A stretch of DNA of 64,000 nt from Ovoidimarina sp039190895 (GTDB taxonomy: Bacteria > Pseudomonadota > Alphaproteobacteria > Rhodobacterales > Rhodobacteraceae), in assembly GCA_039190895.1 (NCBI GenBank), contig JBCCXY010000007.1, forward strand, positions 1 through 64,000. The letters run 5' to 3'. Each line of letters begins with the position of its first letter. The stretch's first letter is position 1. Positions 7,602-15,759 of this stretch are shown here, piece by piece. The translations under genes and the position numbers were made by a program. The notes under the pieces were generated by a model, which was not told where the DNA came from, searched no databases, and saw only the letters and a list, made by a program, of their open reading frames with translations.

Positions 7602-8377
7602 TGTTTTCCACATTGCGACGACTAACCGCCGTGGCGGCGGCCTGCCTCGTGCTGGCCGGATGCAAGTCGGAACTCTTCACCGACATGTCCGAACGCGAGG
7701 CGAACCAGGTGATCGCGGCCCTGATGTCCGAAGGCATCCCGGCGTCGAAATCCTCAAGCCGGGGGGATGGCGTGACCGTCATGATTGACCAGTCCCGCTT
7801 CGCCGAGGCGATTGAGATCCTGAACGCCCGGGGCCTGCCCTCCGACAAGTACGACAGCTTTGGCGACGTGTTCGAAAAGGACGGCCTGGTGTCATCGCCG
7901 ATGGAGGAGCGCGCGCGCTATATTTACGCATTGAGTCAGGAGCTTAGCCGCACGATTGCCGAGATCGACGGCGTCCTCTCGGCCCGCATCCACGTGGTGT
8001 TGCCCGAGACCGACATGCTGGGCCGCGACTTCAAGCCAAGCTCGGCGTCCGTGTTCATCCGCCATCTCGACGATGCGCCGGTCGCGAACTTTACCTCGCA
8101 AATCCGCCTGCTCGTGTCGAACTCCATCGAGGGGCTGGTCTACGACAACGTCACCGTCGTCGCCGTGCCCGCCGAGGCGAAAGACGTCTCCACCGGCAAT
8201 GGCCCGATCCTGCAGGACGTGCTTGGCGTCTGGGTCCACCCAAACTCCGTCTCCCGGCTGTGGCTGATCGTCGGCAGCATCGGTGGCGTCGCGGTCCTCG
8301 CGCTAGGGCTGTTGGGCCTACAAAGCCTCTCGCGTCACCGGCGCGGGCAGGACGATGACTTCGACCTTGCGAGCTGA
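7601..8377 (+). CDS. sctJ: T3SS inner-membrane ring lipoprotein SctJ
   Basis: The 258-residue protein has a lipoprotein signal (lipobox LAGC, Cys21), two ring-building domains (residues about 25-80 with SEREANQVIAALMSEGIPASK, and about 110-185 with ARIHVVLPETD), and a C-terminal transmembrane helix (about 225-245) with a short basic tail. The linker SFGDVFEKDGLVSSPMEERARYIYALSQELSRTI is the family signature. With SctD it makes the double inner-membrane ring of the basal body. It is translationally coupled to sctI. Confidence 0.95.
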   Translation: MFSTLRRLTAVAAACLVLAGCKSELFTDMSEREANQVIAALMSEGIPASKSSSRGDGVTVMIDQSRFAEAIEILNARGLPSDKYDSFGDVFEKDGLVSSPMEERARYIYALSQELSRTIAEIDGVLSARIHVVLPETDMLGRDFKPSSASVFIRHLDDAPVANFTSQIRLLVSNSIEGLVYDNVTVVAVPAEAKDVSTGNGPILQDVLGVWVHPNSVSRLWLIVGSIGGVAVLALGLLGLQSLSRHRRGQDDDFDLAS

Positions 8378-8379
8378 CC

Positions 8380-8847
8380 ATGGCCAACCGTCGCGATCCC
8401 AATTCCGTTGACGTGGCGCGGGCCCGGGTGGCCCTCGCCGCCGGAGACGCGCCCTCGCGCACCAGCCGCCGCCGTAACGGTCTCGCTCCGGGTTTTGCCG
8501 GGGTGGACACCGCCGTTTTGCTCGCCGCCGCCGACCCCAAGCGCCGCGCCGCCGTCGTGGCCCGCGCCGCTGCGGCCGCCCACGGGCATGAGATCGCCCG
8601 CGCCATCGACGCCGCTGCCCGGGCCGAAATCGTCGACACCCTCGGCCCCGACGCCCGCACCTTCGGCCTCGCCCACCGCCATCTGTCCTGCGCCCCCGCT
8701 GGCGGCGGCGCCCTGGCGGACCGCCTCACCGACACCCGCAGCGCCGCCGACCTCGCCCTGAACGCCCATCTCAGCGGCGCCCCGCTTGACGCCACGCCCC
8801 TCGGCGCCTGCCTCTTCGCCGCCCTGTCGTCCGGGGCGCCCAAATGA
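8380..8847 (+). CDS. sctK: Probable T3SS cytosolic sorting-platform accessory protein SctK (NolU-like)
   Basis: The 155-residue Ala/Arg-rich helical protein has no firm motif. It sits two bases after sctJ and overlaps sctL, the slot of nolU/sctK in rhizobial and Yersinia-like clusters. SctK links the SctQ pods to the SctD ring. The segment DTLGPDARTFGLAHRHLSC and the C-terminal LGACLFAALSSG are weakly SctK-like. It is shorter than most SctK proteins (about 210 residues), so the call is by position. Confidence 0.5.
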   Translation: MANRRDPNSVDVARARVALAAGDAPSRTSRRRNGLAPGFAGVDTAVLLAAADPKRRAAVVARAAAAAHGHEIARAIDAAARAEIVDTLGPDARTFGLAHRHLSCAPAGGGALADRLTDTRSAADLALNAHLSGAPLDATPLGACLFAALSSGAPK

Positions 8848-9410
8848 CCCGCGCCCGCATCCTCCGCCGCGCCGAGGTCGAGCGTCTGCGTGCCGCCGAT
8901 GCCCTCGAACAGCGCCTCGCCGAAGAGCACGCCCAGCGCCTCGCCGCCGTCGAAGAGGAGCGCGCCGCGATCCTCCAGCACGCGCAAGACCGGGCCATCC
9001 GCGAAAGCACCCAAACCGCGTCGCGCATCGTCATGGACGCCGAAGCTGCCGCCCAACGCCAGCTCACCGCACTCGAACCCGAGGTCGCCGCGCTTGTGTC
9101 AGAGACCGTCACCCGCGTCATCGGCGCCATGGACCAGTCCGACGCAATCCGCCGCGCCACCCAGCAGGCGCTGTTCGACCTGAAAGACCACCGCCGCGCT
9201 CGCATCCTGGCCGCGCCCGACGTCGTCGACGCCGTCCGCTCGGGCGTCGAGGCCGCAGGCGGGGCGGGGGCCAACGTCATCTCGGTCGAGGTTGATGAGA
9301 GGCTGGAGGCTGGCCGCACTCTTCTTTCCAGCGACCAGGGCCACGTCGAAATCGGCCTGTCCGACCAGCTCGACGCCGTCACCGAAGCCTTCCGGCGGAC
9401 AGATCCATGA
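8844..9410 (+). CDS. sctL: T3SS ATPase regulator SctL (FliH/YscL type)
   Basis: The 188-residue protein has an N-terminal coiled coil rich in Ala, Glu and Arg (about residues 5-75, AADALEQRLAEEHAQRLAAVEEERAAILQHAQDRAI) and a C-terminal globular half (VVDAVRSGVEAAGGAGANVISVEVDERLEAGRTLLSSDQGHVEIGL), which is the FliH/SctL arrangement including the conserved SDxGxVxxGL-type motif. It forms the stator spokes that hold SctN. It overlaps sctK by ATGA. A 91-base gap follows before sctN, unlike the tight spacing elsewhere in this block. Confidence 0.85.
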   Translation: MTRARILRRAEVERLRAADALEQRLAEEHAQRLAAVEEERAAILQHAQDRAIRESTQTASRIVMDAEAAAQRQLTALEPEVAALVSETVTRVIGAMDQSDAIRRATQQALFDLKDHRRARILAAPDVVDAVRSGVEAAGGAGANVISVEVDERLEAGRTLLSSDQGHVEIGLSDQLDAVTEAFRRTDP

Positions 9411-9454
9411 TCAGGCGTTCCAGAAAATATCGAGCAATAACAATATTCTACAGC

Positions 9455-9472
9455 CGGTCCCCATGGGGACCG
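9455..9472. repeat. 18-bp perfect palindrome CGGTCCCCATGGGGACCG, copy 1
   Basis: A perfect palindrome lying in the sctL-sctN gap. An identical 18-mer is at 42809-42826, and both are followed by CC and an AAA(A/T)T-rich stretch. The central ATG (9463) is in frame with sctN and would add 13 residues. It could be an operator, a REP-like element or an mRNA hairpin. Confidence 0.75.
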
Positions 9473-9501
9473 CCCAAAATCACGACCGTCCGGGTGCCGT
9501 C

Positions 9502-10818
9502 ATGACCGACCTCACCGCCATCGGCGACCGCCTGAAAACCCGCGCCGCCATGGGCGCCGCACTGAAGGTCAACGGCCGCATCACCCGCATCGGCGGCACC
9601 GTCATCCACGCCGTCCTCCCCTCCGGTCACATCGGGGAAGAGGTCATCCTCCGTGACCCCATCGCCCGCCACGAAGCCCGCGCCGAGATCATCGGGTTCA
9701 AGGGCGAAGAGGCCGTCCTCGCCCCCTTCGGCGCCATCGACGGCCTGTCCAACCGGGCCGAGGTCATCCCCACCGGCACCCGCCCCCTCGGCCCCTCCGG
9801 CCCCGCGATGCTCGGCCGCATCGTCGACGCCTTCGGCGCCCCCCTCGACCAACGCGGCCCCATCCCGCCCGACGCCCCCCTCGACCGAGACCCGCCCTCT
9901 CCGCTATCCCGCCCCGTGATCGACACCCCATTCGTCACTGGCATCCGCGCCATCGACGGCCTTCTGACCATCGGCCAGGGCCAGCGCGTCGGCTTATTCG
10001 GGGCCGCCGGGGTGGGTAAGTCGATGCTGCTCAGCCAGATCATCCGGGGCGCCGAGGTCGACGCCATCGTCCTCGGCCTCATCGGTGAAAGGGGCCGCGA
10101 GGTGGCGGAGTTCCTCGAACGCGACCTCGGCGAAGAGGGCCGCAAAAAAGCCGCCGTCGTCGTCGCCACATCCGACCGCCCGGCAACCGAACGCCTCCGC
10201 GCCGCCATGACCGCCACTGCCGCCGCCGAGGCCTTCCGCGATCAGGGTCTCAACACGCTGCTGCTCATCGACAGCGCCACCCGCATCGCCCGCGCCCTGC
10301 GCGAAATCGGCCTCTCCGCCGGGGAACCCCCGGTCCGCCGCGGCTTCCCGCCCTCCGTCTTCGCCCGCCTCCCGCGCCTCGTCGAACGCCCGGGTCGCTC
10401 CGCCAGGGGCACCATCACCGCGATCTACACGATCCTCGTTGAAGGCGACGACGACAACGCCGATCCGGTGGCCGACGAACTCCGCTCCCTGCTGGACGGC
10501 CACATCATCTTGTCGCGCGACCTTGCGCAGTCCGGGCACTTCCCGGCCATCGACGTCCTGCGCTCCAAAAGCCGCGTGATGGACGCCGTCACCGACCCGG
10601 CCCAGCAATCCAACGCCCGCCAGATCTCCACCTGGCTGTCCAAGCTGAACGACATCGAACTGCTCGTGCAAGTTGGCGAATACGAACGGGGAGGGGACCC
10701 GGTCGCCGACGCCGCGCTTGACGCGAAATCCGCCGTCGACGCCTTCCTCCGCCAATCCCCCGACGACCGTTCCGCCTTCGACACCACAACCGAAGCGCTC
10801 GCGGGGCTGACGTCATGA
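9502..10818 (+). CDS. sctN: T3SS ATPase SctN
   Basis: The 438-residue ATPase unfolds chaperone-substrate complexes and powers export at the cytosolic face. It has a Walker A motif GAAGVGKS (residues 167-174), the GLIGERGREVAEFLE motif, a Walker B region TLLLIDSATRIARALREIGL, and the PPSVFARLPRLVERPGR loop of the F1-like family. The length is normal. The first Met with family-like sequence after it is at 9502 (MTDLTAIGDRL); ATG 9463 inside the palindrome is an in-frame alternative. Neither has a strong ribosome site. It overlaps sctO. Confidence 0.95.
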   Translation: MTDLTAIGDRLKTRAAMGAALKVNGRITRIGGTVIHAVLPSGHIGEEVILRDPIARHEARAEIIGFKGEEAVLAPFGAIDGLSNRAEVIPTGTRPLGPSGPAMLGRIVDAFGAPLDQRGPIPPDAPLDRDPPSPLSRPVIDTPFVTGIRAIDGLLTIGQGQRVGLFGAAGVGKSMLLSQIIRGAEVDAIVLGLIGERGREVAEFLERDLGEEGRKKAAVVVATSDRPATERLRAAMTATAAAEAFRDQGLNTLLLIDSATRIARALREIGLSAGEPPVRRGFPPSVFARLPRLVERPGRSARGTITAIYTILVEGDDDNADPVADELRSLLDGHIILSRDLAQSGHFPAIDVLRSKSRVMDAVTDPAQQSNARQISTWLSKLNDIELLVQVGEYERGGDPVADAALDAKSAVDAFLRQSPDDRSAFDTTTEALAGLTS

Positions 10819-11291
10819 GCCTGCAAAGCCTCGCCCGCCTATCTGAACTCCGCCTCCAGGCCGCAGAACGCGTCCTCGCCGCCGCCCGCCACGCGCTGGC
10901 CATCGCCGAACAAGGCATCCTCGACGCGCAGGCCGCCGAGGCCGACCTCGCCCGCCGCCTCGACACCCAGCGCGACACCATCCGCGAGGCCTTCGTCGGC
11001 TCCAGCCAGGCCCGCGTCGCCGTGGAAGAGATGCTGCGTGAGTTCCAGTCCTTCGACGCCGCCATCGCCGCCGCTGCCGAGCGCACCGCCGAGGCCATCG
11101 CCACCCGCGACGCCGCCAAACCGCCGGTGGCCGAGGCCCGCACCGCCGTCCTCAAGGCCGACACCGCCCGCCGCAAACGCGTCCACCTCGTCACGAAGAT
11201 CACCCGCGACGCCGCCCGCGTCGCCGAACTCACCGAAGCCGCCGAGGCCGAAGAACAATGGGCCAGCACCCGGCAGGGAGGCAACCCATGA
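10815..11291 (+). CDS. sctO: T3SS stalk protein SctO (RhcZ/YscO/FliJ type)
   Basis: The 158-residue protein is one long Ala/Glu/Arg-rich antiparallel coiled coil without Pro breaks until about residue 108, as in FliJ and YscO. It lies between sctN and sctQ and overlaps both by four bases. SctO acts as the stalk in the centre of the SctN hexamer and contacts SctV. The call rests on position, size and coiled-coil nature because the family is poorly conserved. Confidence 0.75.
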   Translation: MSLQSLARLSELRLQAAERVLAAARHALAIAEQGILDAQAAEADLARRLDTQRDTIREAFVGSSQARVAVEEMLREFQSFDAAIAAAAERTAEAIATRDAAKPPVAEARTAVLKADTARRKRVHLVTKITRDAARVAELTEAAEAEEQWASTRQGGNP

Positions 11292-12316
11292 CCGCCCACG
11301 ACGTCCTCGTCCTCGACGCCCCTGTCAAACCCCTACGCCTGCGACAAGTGACCGCCGACGCCGCGCGCCTCCAGTCCGCGTTGTCCAAGGTGATCGAGCC
11401 GCTCCTGATCTCCACCGGCGGCGCCAGCGTCTTTGCCGCCCTGGATGCCCCGCGCCCGCCCGCGCCCGAAACCCCGTGGCTCGGCTTCACCATCGACGGC
11501 GCCCCCGCCGCGATCCAGCTGTCCTGGGGCCTCGCCCGCCGCCTCGCCGGGTTGCCGCTGGAAGGTGTCATCCCCGAAGACGCGGCCCTGCTGATCGAAG
11601 AGGCCCTCGCCCCCGCGCTTGACGACCTCGAAGCCGCTCTCGGAATCGCTCTGCGCCTCACCGACTTGTCCGACGCCGACCCGACGCTCGATGTCGCCAC
11701 CACCGTGAACCTCCACGGCAAGGACAGCGCGGGCAAGCTTCTGCAACTTCGCCTCGCCGCCCGCCTCTCCCCCGAGGCCGCCCAACACTTCGCCGCCGCC
11801 CTGCAACCCCGCCGCCGCACCCGCGCCGACCTCCCCGGCCTCACCCTCCGCCTGACCCGCGAACTCGGCGCCGTGGCGATCACGCCATCCGAGCTGCAAT
11901 CCCTCCAACCCGGCGACGCCATCGAACTCGCCGATCCGGCCCCTCGCCTGATCCTCCAGAACAAGCGCGCCGCGAACGCGGCGCCCGAGGCCACCGGCCT
12001 CCGCCTCGCCAGCGGCTTCACCCCGCTCGCCCACGAACAGGAGACACCCATGTCCGACGACACCGCCACGCTCGACCGCGCCGTCCCCGAAACGACGCTT
12101 GATGACCTCGACATCCGCCTGTCCTTCCGCGCGGGCGAAGCCGAGATGTCGCTCAAGGCCCTGCGCGAACTCGCCCCAGGCTCCATCATCGAAATGACAG
12201 ACCCGGCGACGGCAGAGGTCGAAATCCTCGCCAACGGCCGCCCCGTCGGCACCGGAGAGCTCATCAACGTCGCCGGCCGCCGCGCCGTCCAGATCCGGCG
12301 CCTCTTCGCGGGCTGA
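11288..12316 (+). CDS. sctQ: T3SS sorting-platform protein SctQ
   Basis: The 342-residue protein has a variable N-terminal part and two SpoA-like modules: one around residues 175-235 (RTRADLPGLTLRLTRELGAVAITPSELQSLQPGDAIEL) and a C-terminal one (about 270-342) with LDDLDIRLSFRAGEAEMSLKALRELAPGSIIEM and ANGRPVGTGELINVAGRRAVQIRRL. SctQ builds the cytosolic pods. An internal ATG at 12050 (MSDDTATLDRAVPE), preceded by CAGGAGACACCC, could yield a separate C-terminal SpoA fragment (about 88 residues) as known for SctQ homologues in other systems. Confidence 0.9.
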   Translation: MTAHDVLVLDAPVKPLRLRQVTADAARLQSALSKVIEPLLISTGGASVFAALDAPRPPAPETPWLGFTIDGAPAAIQLSWGLARRLAGLPLEGVIPEDAALLIEEALAPALDDLEAALGIALRLTDLSDADPTLDVATTVNLHGKDSAGKLLQLRLAARLSPEAAQHFAAALQPRRRTRADLPGLTLRLTRELGAVAITPSELQSLQPGDAIELADPAPRLILQNKRAANAAPEATGLRLASGFTPLAHEQETPMSDDTATLDRAVPETTLDDLDIRLSFRAGEAEMSLKALRELAPGSIIEMTDPATAEVEILANGRPVGTGELINVAGRRAVQIRRLFAG

Positions 12317-12320
12317 CAAG

Positions 12321-12959
12321 GTGGAGAATTCCGTCCCCCTCCTGGTCTTCGCGATCACCATCATGCTGGTGCCCTTCGTGGTCGTTAGCATCACGGCGTT
12401 CGTGAAAATCTCGGTCGTCCTCTTCCTCGTCCGCTCGGCGCTGGGCACCCAGCAGACACCGCCAAACCTCGTGCTCTACGGCGTGACCATCGTCCTGTCC
12501 GCCTACGTCATGGCCCCCGTCTTCGGCGAATCCGTCGCCGCAATACAAGAGGCCGGAGTGACGCTGACCAACCCTGCCGACTGGACCCGCATGTACGACG
12601 CGGGCTCCGGCCCGATCCGGGAGTTCCTGATCCGCTTCACCTCTGAAGCCGAGCGCATCTTCTTCCTCGAAGCCGCGCAGGAAATGCACAGCGATCTCGA
12701 TACCGAGCTGTCGATGAATGACCTCTTCATCCTCGCCCCCGCCTTCGTTACTGCAGAGCTGACGCGGGCGTTCGAGATCGGGGTCCTACTGTACCTGCCC
12801 TTTGTCGTGATCGACATCGTGATCACCAACATTCTGACCGCCATGGGCATGATGATGGTCTCGCCCATGATCATCTCGCTGCCGTTCAAGCTGCTCCTGT
12901 TCGTCGCCGTCGACGGGTGGACGCGCCTGACCCATGGCCTTGTGCTGAGCTACATCTGA
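12321..12959 (+). CDS. sctR: T3SS export gate protein SctR
   Basis: The 212-residue membrane protein matches SctR: N-terminal TM (about 5-30, LLVFAITIMLVPFVVVSITAFVKISVVLFLVRSALGTQQTPPNLVLYG), a second TM, a periplasm-facing loop with DLFILAPAFVTAELTRAFEIGVLLYLPFVVIDIVI, and the C-terminal MGMMMVSPMIISLPFKLLLFVAVDGW signature. With SctS and SctT it makes the export gate. It starts with GTG five bases after the sctQ stop; no earlier start fits. Confidence 0.96.
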   Translation: MENSVPLLVFAITIMLVPFVVVSITAFVKISVVLFLVRSALGTQQTPPNLVLYGVTIVLSAYVMAPVFGESVAAIQEAGVTLTNPADWTRMYDAGSGPIREFLIRFTSEAERIFFLEAAQEMHSDLDTELSMNDLFILAPAFVTAELTRAFEIGVLLYLPFVVIDIVITNILTAMGMMMVSPMIISLPFKLLLFVAVDGWTRLTHGLVLSYI

Positions 12960-13213
12960 TGGAGCTTTTCAAACACGTCGAAACCTCGCTGGTCCTGATC
13001 CTTCAGCTTTCGATGCCGGTGGTGATCGTGGCGACGGCGGTGGGTCTGCTGATCGGGCTGTTTCAGGCGTTGACGCAGATCCAGGACCAGACGCTACCGC
13101 ATGCGGTAAAACTCGCCGCGGTGGCGGTGACGATCATCGTCCTCGGGGCGGCGATGTCCCAACGCCTCGTCGCCTTCACGACCGAGGTCTTCTCTCGCAT
13201 CGCGTCGGGGTGA
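12959..13213 (+). CDS. sctS: T3SS export gate protein SctS
   Basis: The 84-residue protein has two helices (about residues 10-38 and 50-75) and the family loop GLLIGLFQALTQIQDQTLPHAVKLAAV. Its ATG overlaps the sctR stop (TGATG). After this gene the operon is interrupted by 489 bases of repeats before sctT, which is unusual because sctRSTU are normally contiguous. Confidence 0.95.
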   Translation: MELFKHVETSLVLILQLSMPVVIVATAVGLLIGLFQALTQIQDQTLPHAVKLAAVAVTIIVLGAAMSQRLVAFTTEVFSRIASG

Positions 13214-13228
13214 AATGGTCAAGTCGAG

Positions 13229-13424
13229 GAACGCATCCCGGCGCGGAATCAAGGCCGCAGGCCGCCGCGGGCCGGTTTGGGAAGAAAACGGGGCCGGGCC
13301 CTCCCCAGGCCCGGCGATACGTCTCAAGTCGCGCATCCTTCCGAACGAGTGCGGTACAGCCACCATAAACCGCGCAGAACGCCCGACAATCTCGCCGGTC
13401 CAGGGCCCGTCGACAGCGCGGCTC
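13229..13424 (+). repeat. 165-bp-family dispersed repeat, copy A (slightly expanded)
   Basis: It begins 15 bases after the sctS stop. Landmarks shared with copies B, C and D in order: GCGCGGAATCAAGGCC, an AGGCC pair, a CCGGGCC...GGCCCGGCGAT inverted repeat, a variable centre with a CATAAAC/AATAAA stretch, then TCGCCGGTCCAGGGCCCGTC and GCGCGGCT. The centre of this copy is longer and more diverged. It is in the same orientation as the sct genes. Confidence 0.85.
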
Positions 13425-13478
13425 GTTACCCAATTGTCGTGGCGATTAAAGCACCAGGGAAATCAGGCCAAGCGCAGC

Positions 13479-13653
13479 GAACGCATCCCAGCGCGGAATC
13501 AAGGCCGCAGGCCGCCGCGCTATCGCCGGGCCCACCCGAGGCCCGGCGATTGGTTGCCACCTGCGCGACGCTCGAAACGAAGGCGGGACGGCGCAATAAA
13601 CGGCATCGACCATTCATTAGGATCGCCGGACCTGGGCCCGTCGACAGCGCGGC
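13479..13653 (+). repeat. 165-bp-family dispersed repeat, copy B
   Basis: A tandem second copy behind copy A, separated by about 54 bases. It carries all landmarks: GAACGCATCCCAGCGCGG start, ATCGCCGGGCCC/GGCCCGGCGAT inverted repeat at about 13522-13550, AATAAACGGC, and GATCGCCGGACCTGGGCCCG at its end. It ends 49 bases before the sctT start. With copy A it fills the gap in the export-gate operon. Confidence 0.85.
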
Positions 13654-13702
13654 TTGCAACAAAGAGTCTGCCCACCGTCCCCCGCCAACCTCTGCGCGCG
13701 AC

Positions 13703-14512
13703 ATGACCGAAGCCTGGCTCCTCAGCCGCGCGCCCGAGGTCCTGTTCCTCAGCCTCATCCTGTCCGCCGCCCGCCCGCTGGCATTCATCTTCATCCTCCC
13801 GCTCTTCACCCGCTTCGGCCTGCAGCAGGGCCTGATCCAGGGCGGCATCCTCGTCGCCTTCGCCGCGCCCGTCTTCCCGGGTGTCTCCGCAGAACTCCAG
13901 GTCCTCCCGCCCATCCCCGTGGCCGAAATCGCCTTCCTCATCGCCAAGGAACTCCTCGTCGGCGTCATCCTCGGCCTCGCCCTCGGCCTGCCGCTCTGGG
14001 CCGTCGTCGCGGCGGGCGACGTCGTCGACATGCAACGCGGCGCCAGCATGGGGACGCTCGTCGACCCCGGCACGGGGGAAGACACCACCCTCACCGGCAC
14101 GCTGTTCTTCCTCGTCACCGCGCTCGTCCTCATCACGTCCGGCTGGTTCACCGAGGTTCTGCTGTCGTCGCTTTACGGCAGCTACGTCGGCTGGCCCATC
14201 CTCCAGACCCTGCCGCCCCTCTCCGCCGAAGCGGGGGCCGAGGCGCTGGGCCTTCTCGACGCCCTCCTGCGCACGGGTGTCATCCTCGCCATGCCCATCC
14301 TCGCGCCGCTGCTACTCGCCGAAATCGCCCTCGGCCTCGCCGGGCGCTACACCCAGCAGATCAACGTCATGTTCGTCGCGATGAGCCTCAAACAGGTCAT
14401 CTACATCCTCATCCTGCCCATCTACTTCTCTGCCCTCATCGTGTATGTTCAGGGCGAGATCCGGGATCTCGGCGACACCCCCACCGTCCTCGAAGGGTTC
14501 CTCAACCCATGA
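13703..14512 (+). CDS. sctT: T3SS export gate protein SctT
   Basis: The 269-residue membrane protein matches SctT/RhcT: LILSAARPLAFIFILPLFTRFGLQQGLIQGGILVAFAAPV, the EIAFLIAKELLVGVILGLALGLPLWAVVAAGDVVDMQRGASMGTLVDPGTGEDTTLTG signature, and a C-terminal helix FVAMSLKQVIYILILPIYFSALIVY. The ATG at 13703 gives the family N-terminus; the frame is open upstream only through the repeat sequence. It overlaps sctU by ATGA. Confidence 0.95.
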   Translation: MTEAWLLSRAPEVLFLSLILSAARPLAFIFILPLFTRFGLQQGLIQGGILVAFAAPVFPGVSAELQVLPPIPVAEIAFLIAKELLVGVILGLALGLPLWAVVAAGDVVDMQRGASMGTLVDPGTGEDTTLTGTLFFLVTALVLITSGWFTEVLLSSLYGSYVGWPILQTLPPLSAEAGAEALGLLDALLRTGVILAMPILAPLLLAEIALGLAGRYTQQINVMFVAMSLKQVIYILILPIYFSALIVYVQGEIRDLGDTPTVLEGFLNP

Positions 14513-15552
14513 GCGGCAACGACACATCCGAAGAAAAGACCCTCCCGGCCTCCAAGCGGAAGCTGAAGAAGCAGCGCGAGAAAGGGTCAGTCGTCACGTC
14601 GAAAGAGGCGGTGATGTCGGTCGTAGGGATAGCCTCGCTTCTGTACCTCCACGGCCAGCGCTTCTCGATCAGCGAAAAGCTGCAAGCGCTGTGGGTGCTG
14701 GAACCGGACTACGAGGGCCAGACCTTCGCACAGCAGTTGGAAAGCAAGGCCGCCATCATCTGGCAACTGTCGCTGGAACTGGTCGCGCCGCTGATGGCGC
14801 TTGTGATTGGTATCTCGATCCTGACCGGAATGCTGGTCACCGGCGGTCCGGTCTTCTCGACGGAATCGATCACGCCGAAGTTCGAGAAAATCAACCCGGC
14901 CAGCGGCTTCAAACGGGTGTTCGGGCGCCGGGCTCTGATGAGCTTCATGATGAACGTCATCCGCCTGACAGCCCTGACGCTGGTCTTCGGCCTGATCCTG
15001 CTCGGCGCGTGGGAGGCGCTGATCCTCGCCCCCGTCTGCGGCCTCGGCTGCGCGATGGAGACGTTGGACAACGTGCTCCTCCCGCTCATCATCGGCGCAG
15101 TCGCGGTGATGGCGGTGATGGCGATGTTTGACTACATCGTTCAGCGCAGCGAGTTCCTGCACGAACAGAAGATGACCATCACCGAATACAAGCGCGAGAT
15201 GAAAGACCAACTCGGTGATCCCCACCAGCGCAGCCATTTGAAGAAAGAGCGGCGGTCGATGCTCACCACCCCCACCGGGCCGGACCAGGCGACCATCGTC
15301 ATATCGGACCTCAGCAAGGTCGGCATCGGCATCCGCTACCGCCAGGGCGAAACGCCCGCGCCCCTCGTCGTGGCCCGCGTGCGCGACGGCATGGGCATCC
15401 GCAAGATGGTCCGCGCGTCGGGCGCGCTTCAGCACGACGACAGCGACCTCGCCGAGATGCTGTCGAAGATCGCCGTGGGCGACTACATCACCGACGACGA
15501 CATCATCGCCCGCATCGCGCCTCTGCTGCAGCGGGCGCAATCCGTGACCTGA
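14509..15552 (+). CDS. sctU: T3SS switch protein SctU lacking the NPTH autocleavage motif
   Basis: The 347-residue protein has the SctU start (SEEKTLPASKRKLKKQREKGSVVTSKE), four TM helices (roughly residues 30-225), the linker KMTITEYKREMKDQLGDPHQRSHLKKERRSM, and the cytosolic domain ending at residue 347. The canonical ...NPTHIAxGIRY is replaced by DLSK (residues 267-270) before VGIGIRY. Asn is required for the self-cleavage that switches substrate specificity, so this SctU should stay uncut or act differently (inference). The following RQGETPAPLVVAR-like segment is conserved, arguing against simple decay. It is the last gene of the sctI-U block. Confidence 0.93.
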   Translation: MSGNDTSEEKTLPASKRKLKKQREKGSVVTSKEAVMSVVGIASLLYLHGQRFSISEKLQALWVLEPDYEGQTFAQQLESKAAIIWQLSLELVAPLMALVIGISILTGMLVTGGPVFSTESITPKFEKINPASGFKRVFGRRALMSFMMNVIRLTALTLVFGLILLGAWEALILAPVCGLGCAMETLDNVLLPLIIGAVAVMAVMAMFDYIVQRSEFLHEQKMTITEYKREMKDQLGDPHQRSHLKKERRSMLTTPTGPDQATIVISDLSKVGIGIRYRQGETPAPLVVARVRDGMGIRKMVRASGALQHDDSDLAEMLSKIAVGDYITDDDIIARIAPLLQRAQSVT

Positions 15553-15564
15553 GGAGCGGTTTCC

Positions 15565-15725
15565 CGCGCGGAATCAAGGCCAAAGGCCGCGCATCGACGG
15601 GCCCACCCGAGGCCGGGCGATATGGGTTCAGCCAGCGCATCGCTCGAAAGGACGGCGGGGCCCAACAATAAAGTGCATTGAATGACGGTGGGATCGCCGG
15701 TCCTGGGCCCATCGACGCGCGGCTT
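15565..15725 (+). repeat. 165-bp-family dispersed repeat, copy C
   Basis: It starts 12 bases after the sctU stop in sense orientation. It has CGCGCGGAATCAAGGCC, GGGCCCACCCGAGGCCGGGCGAT, AATAAAGTGC, and GGATCGCCGGTCCTGGGCCC followed by GACGCGCGGCTT. Probably forms strong RNA hairpins in the 3' end of the sct transcript. Confidence 0.85.
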
Positions 15726-15759
15726 TGCAAAAGTAGGGTGGGCAAACTGCCAACCGTGG

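Noticed and set aside
13277..13702. Upstream extension of sctT (and of a long frame over sctU) through the repeat-filled gap.
   Set aside because: The extra residues come from the dispersed repeats; homologous SctT proteins start at the membrane segment after 13703.
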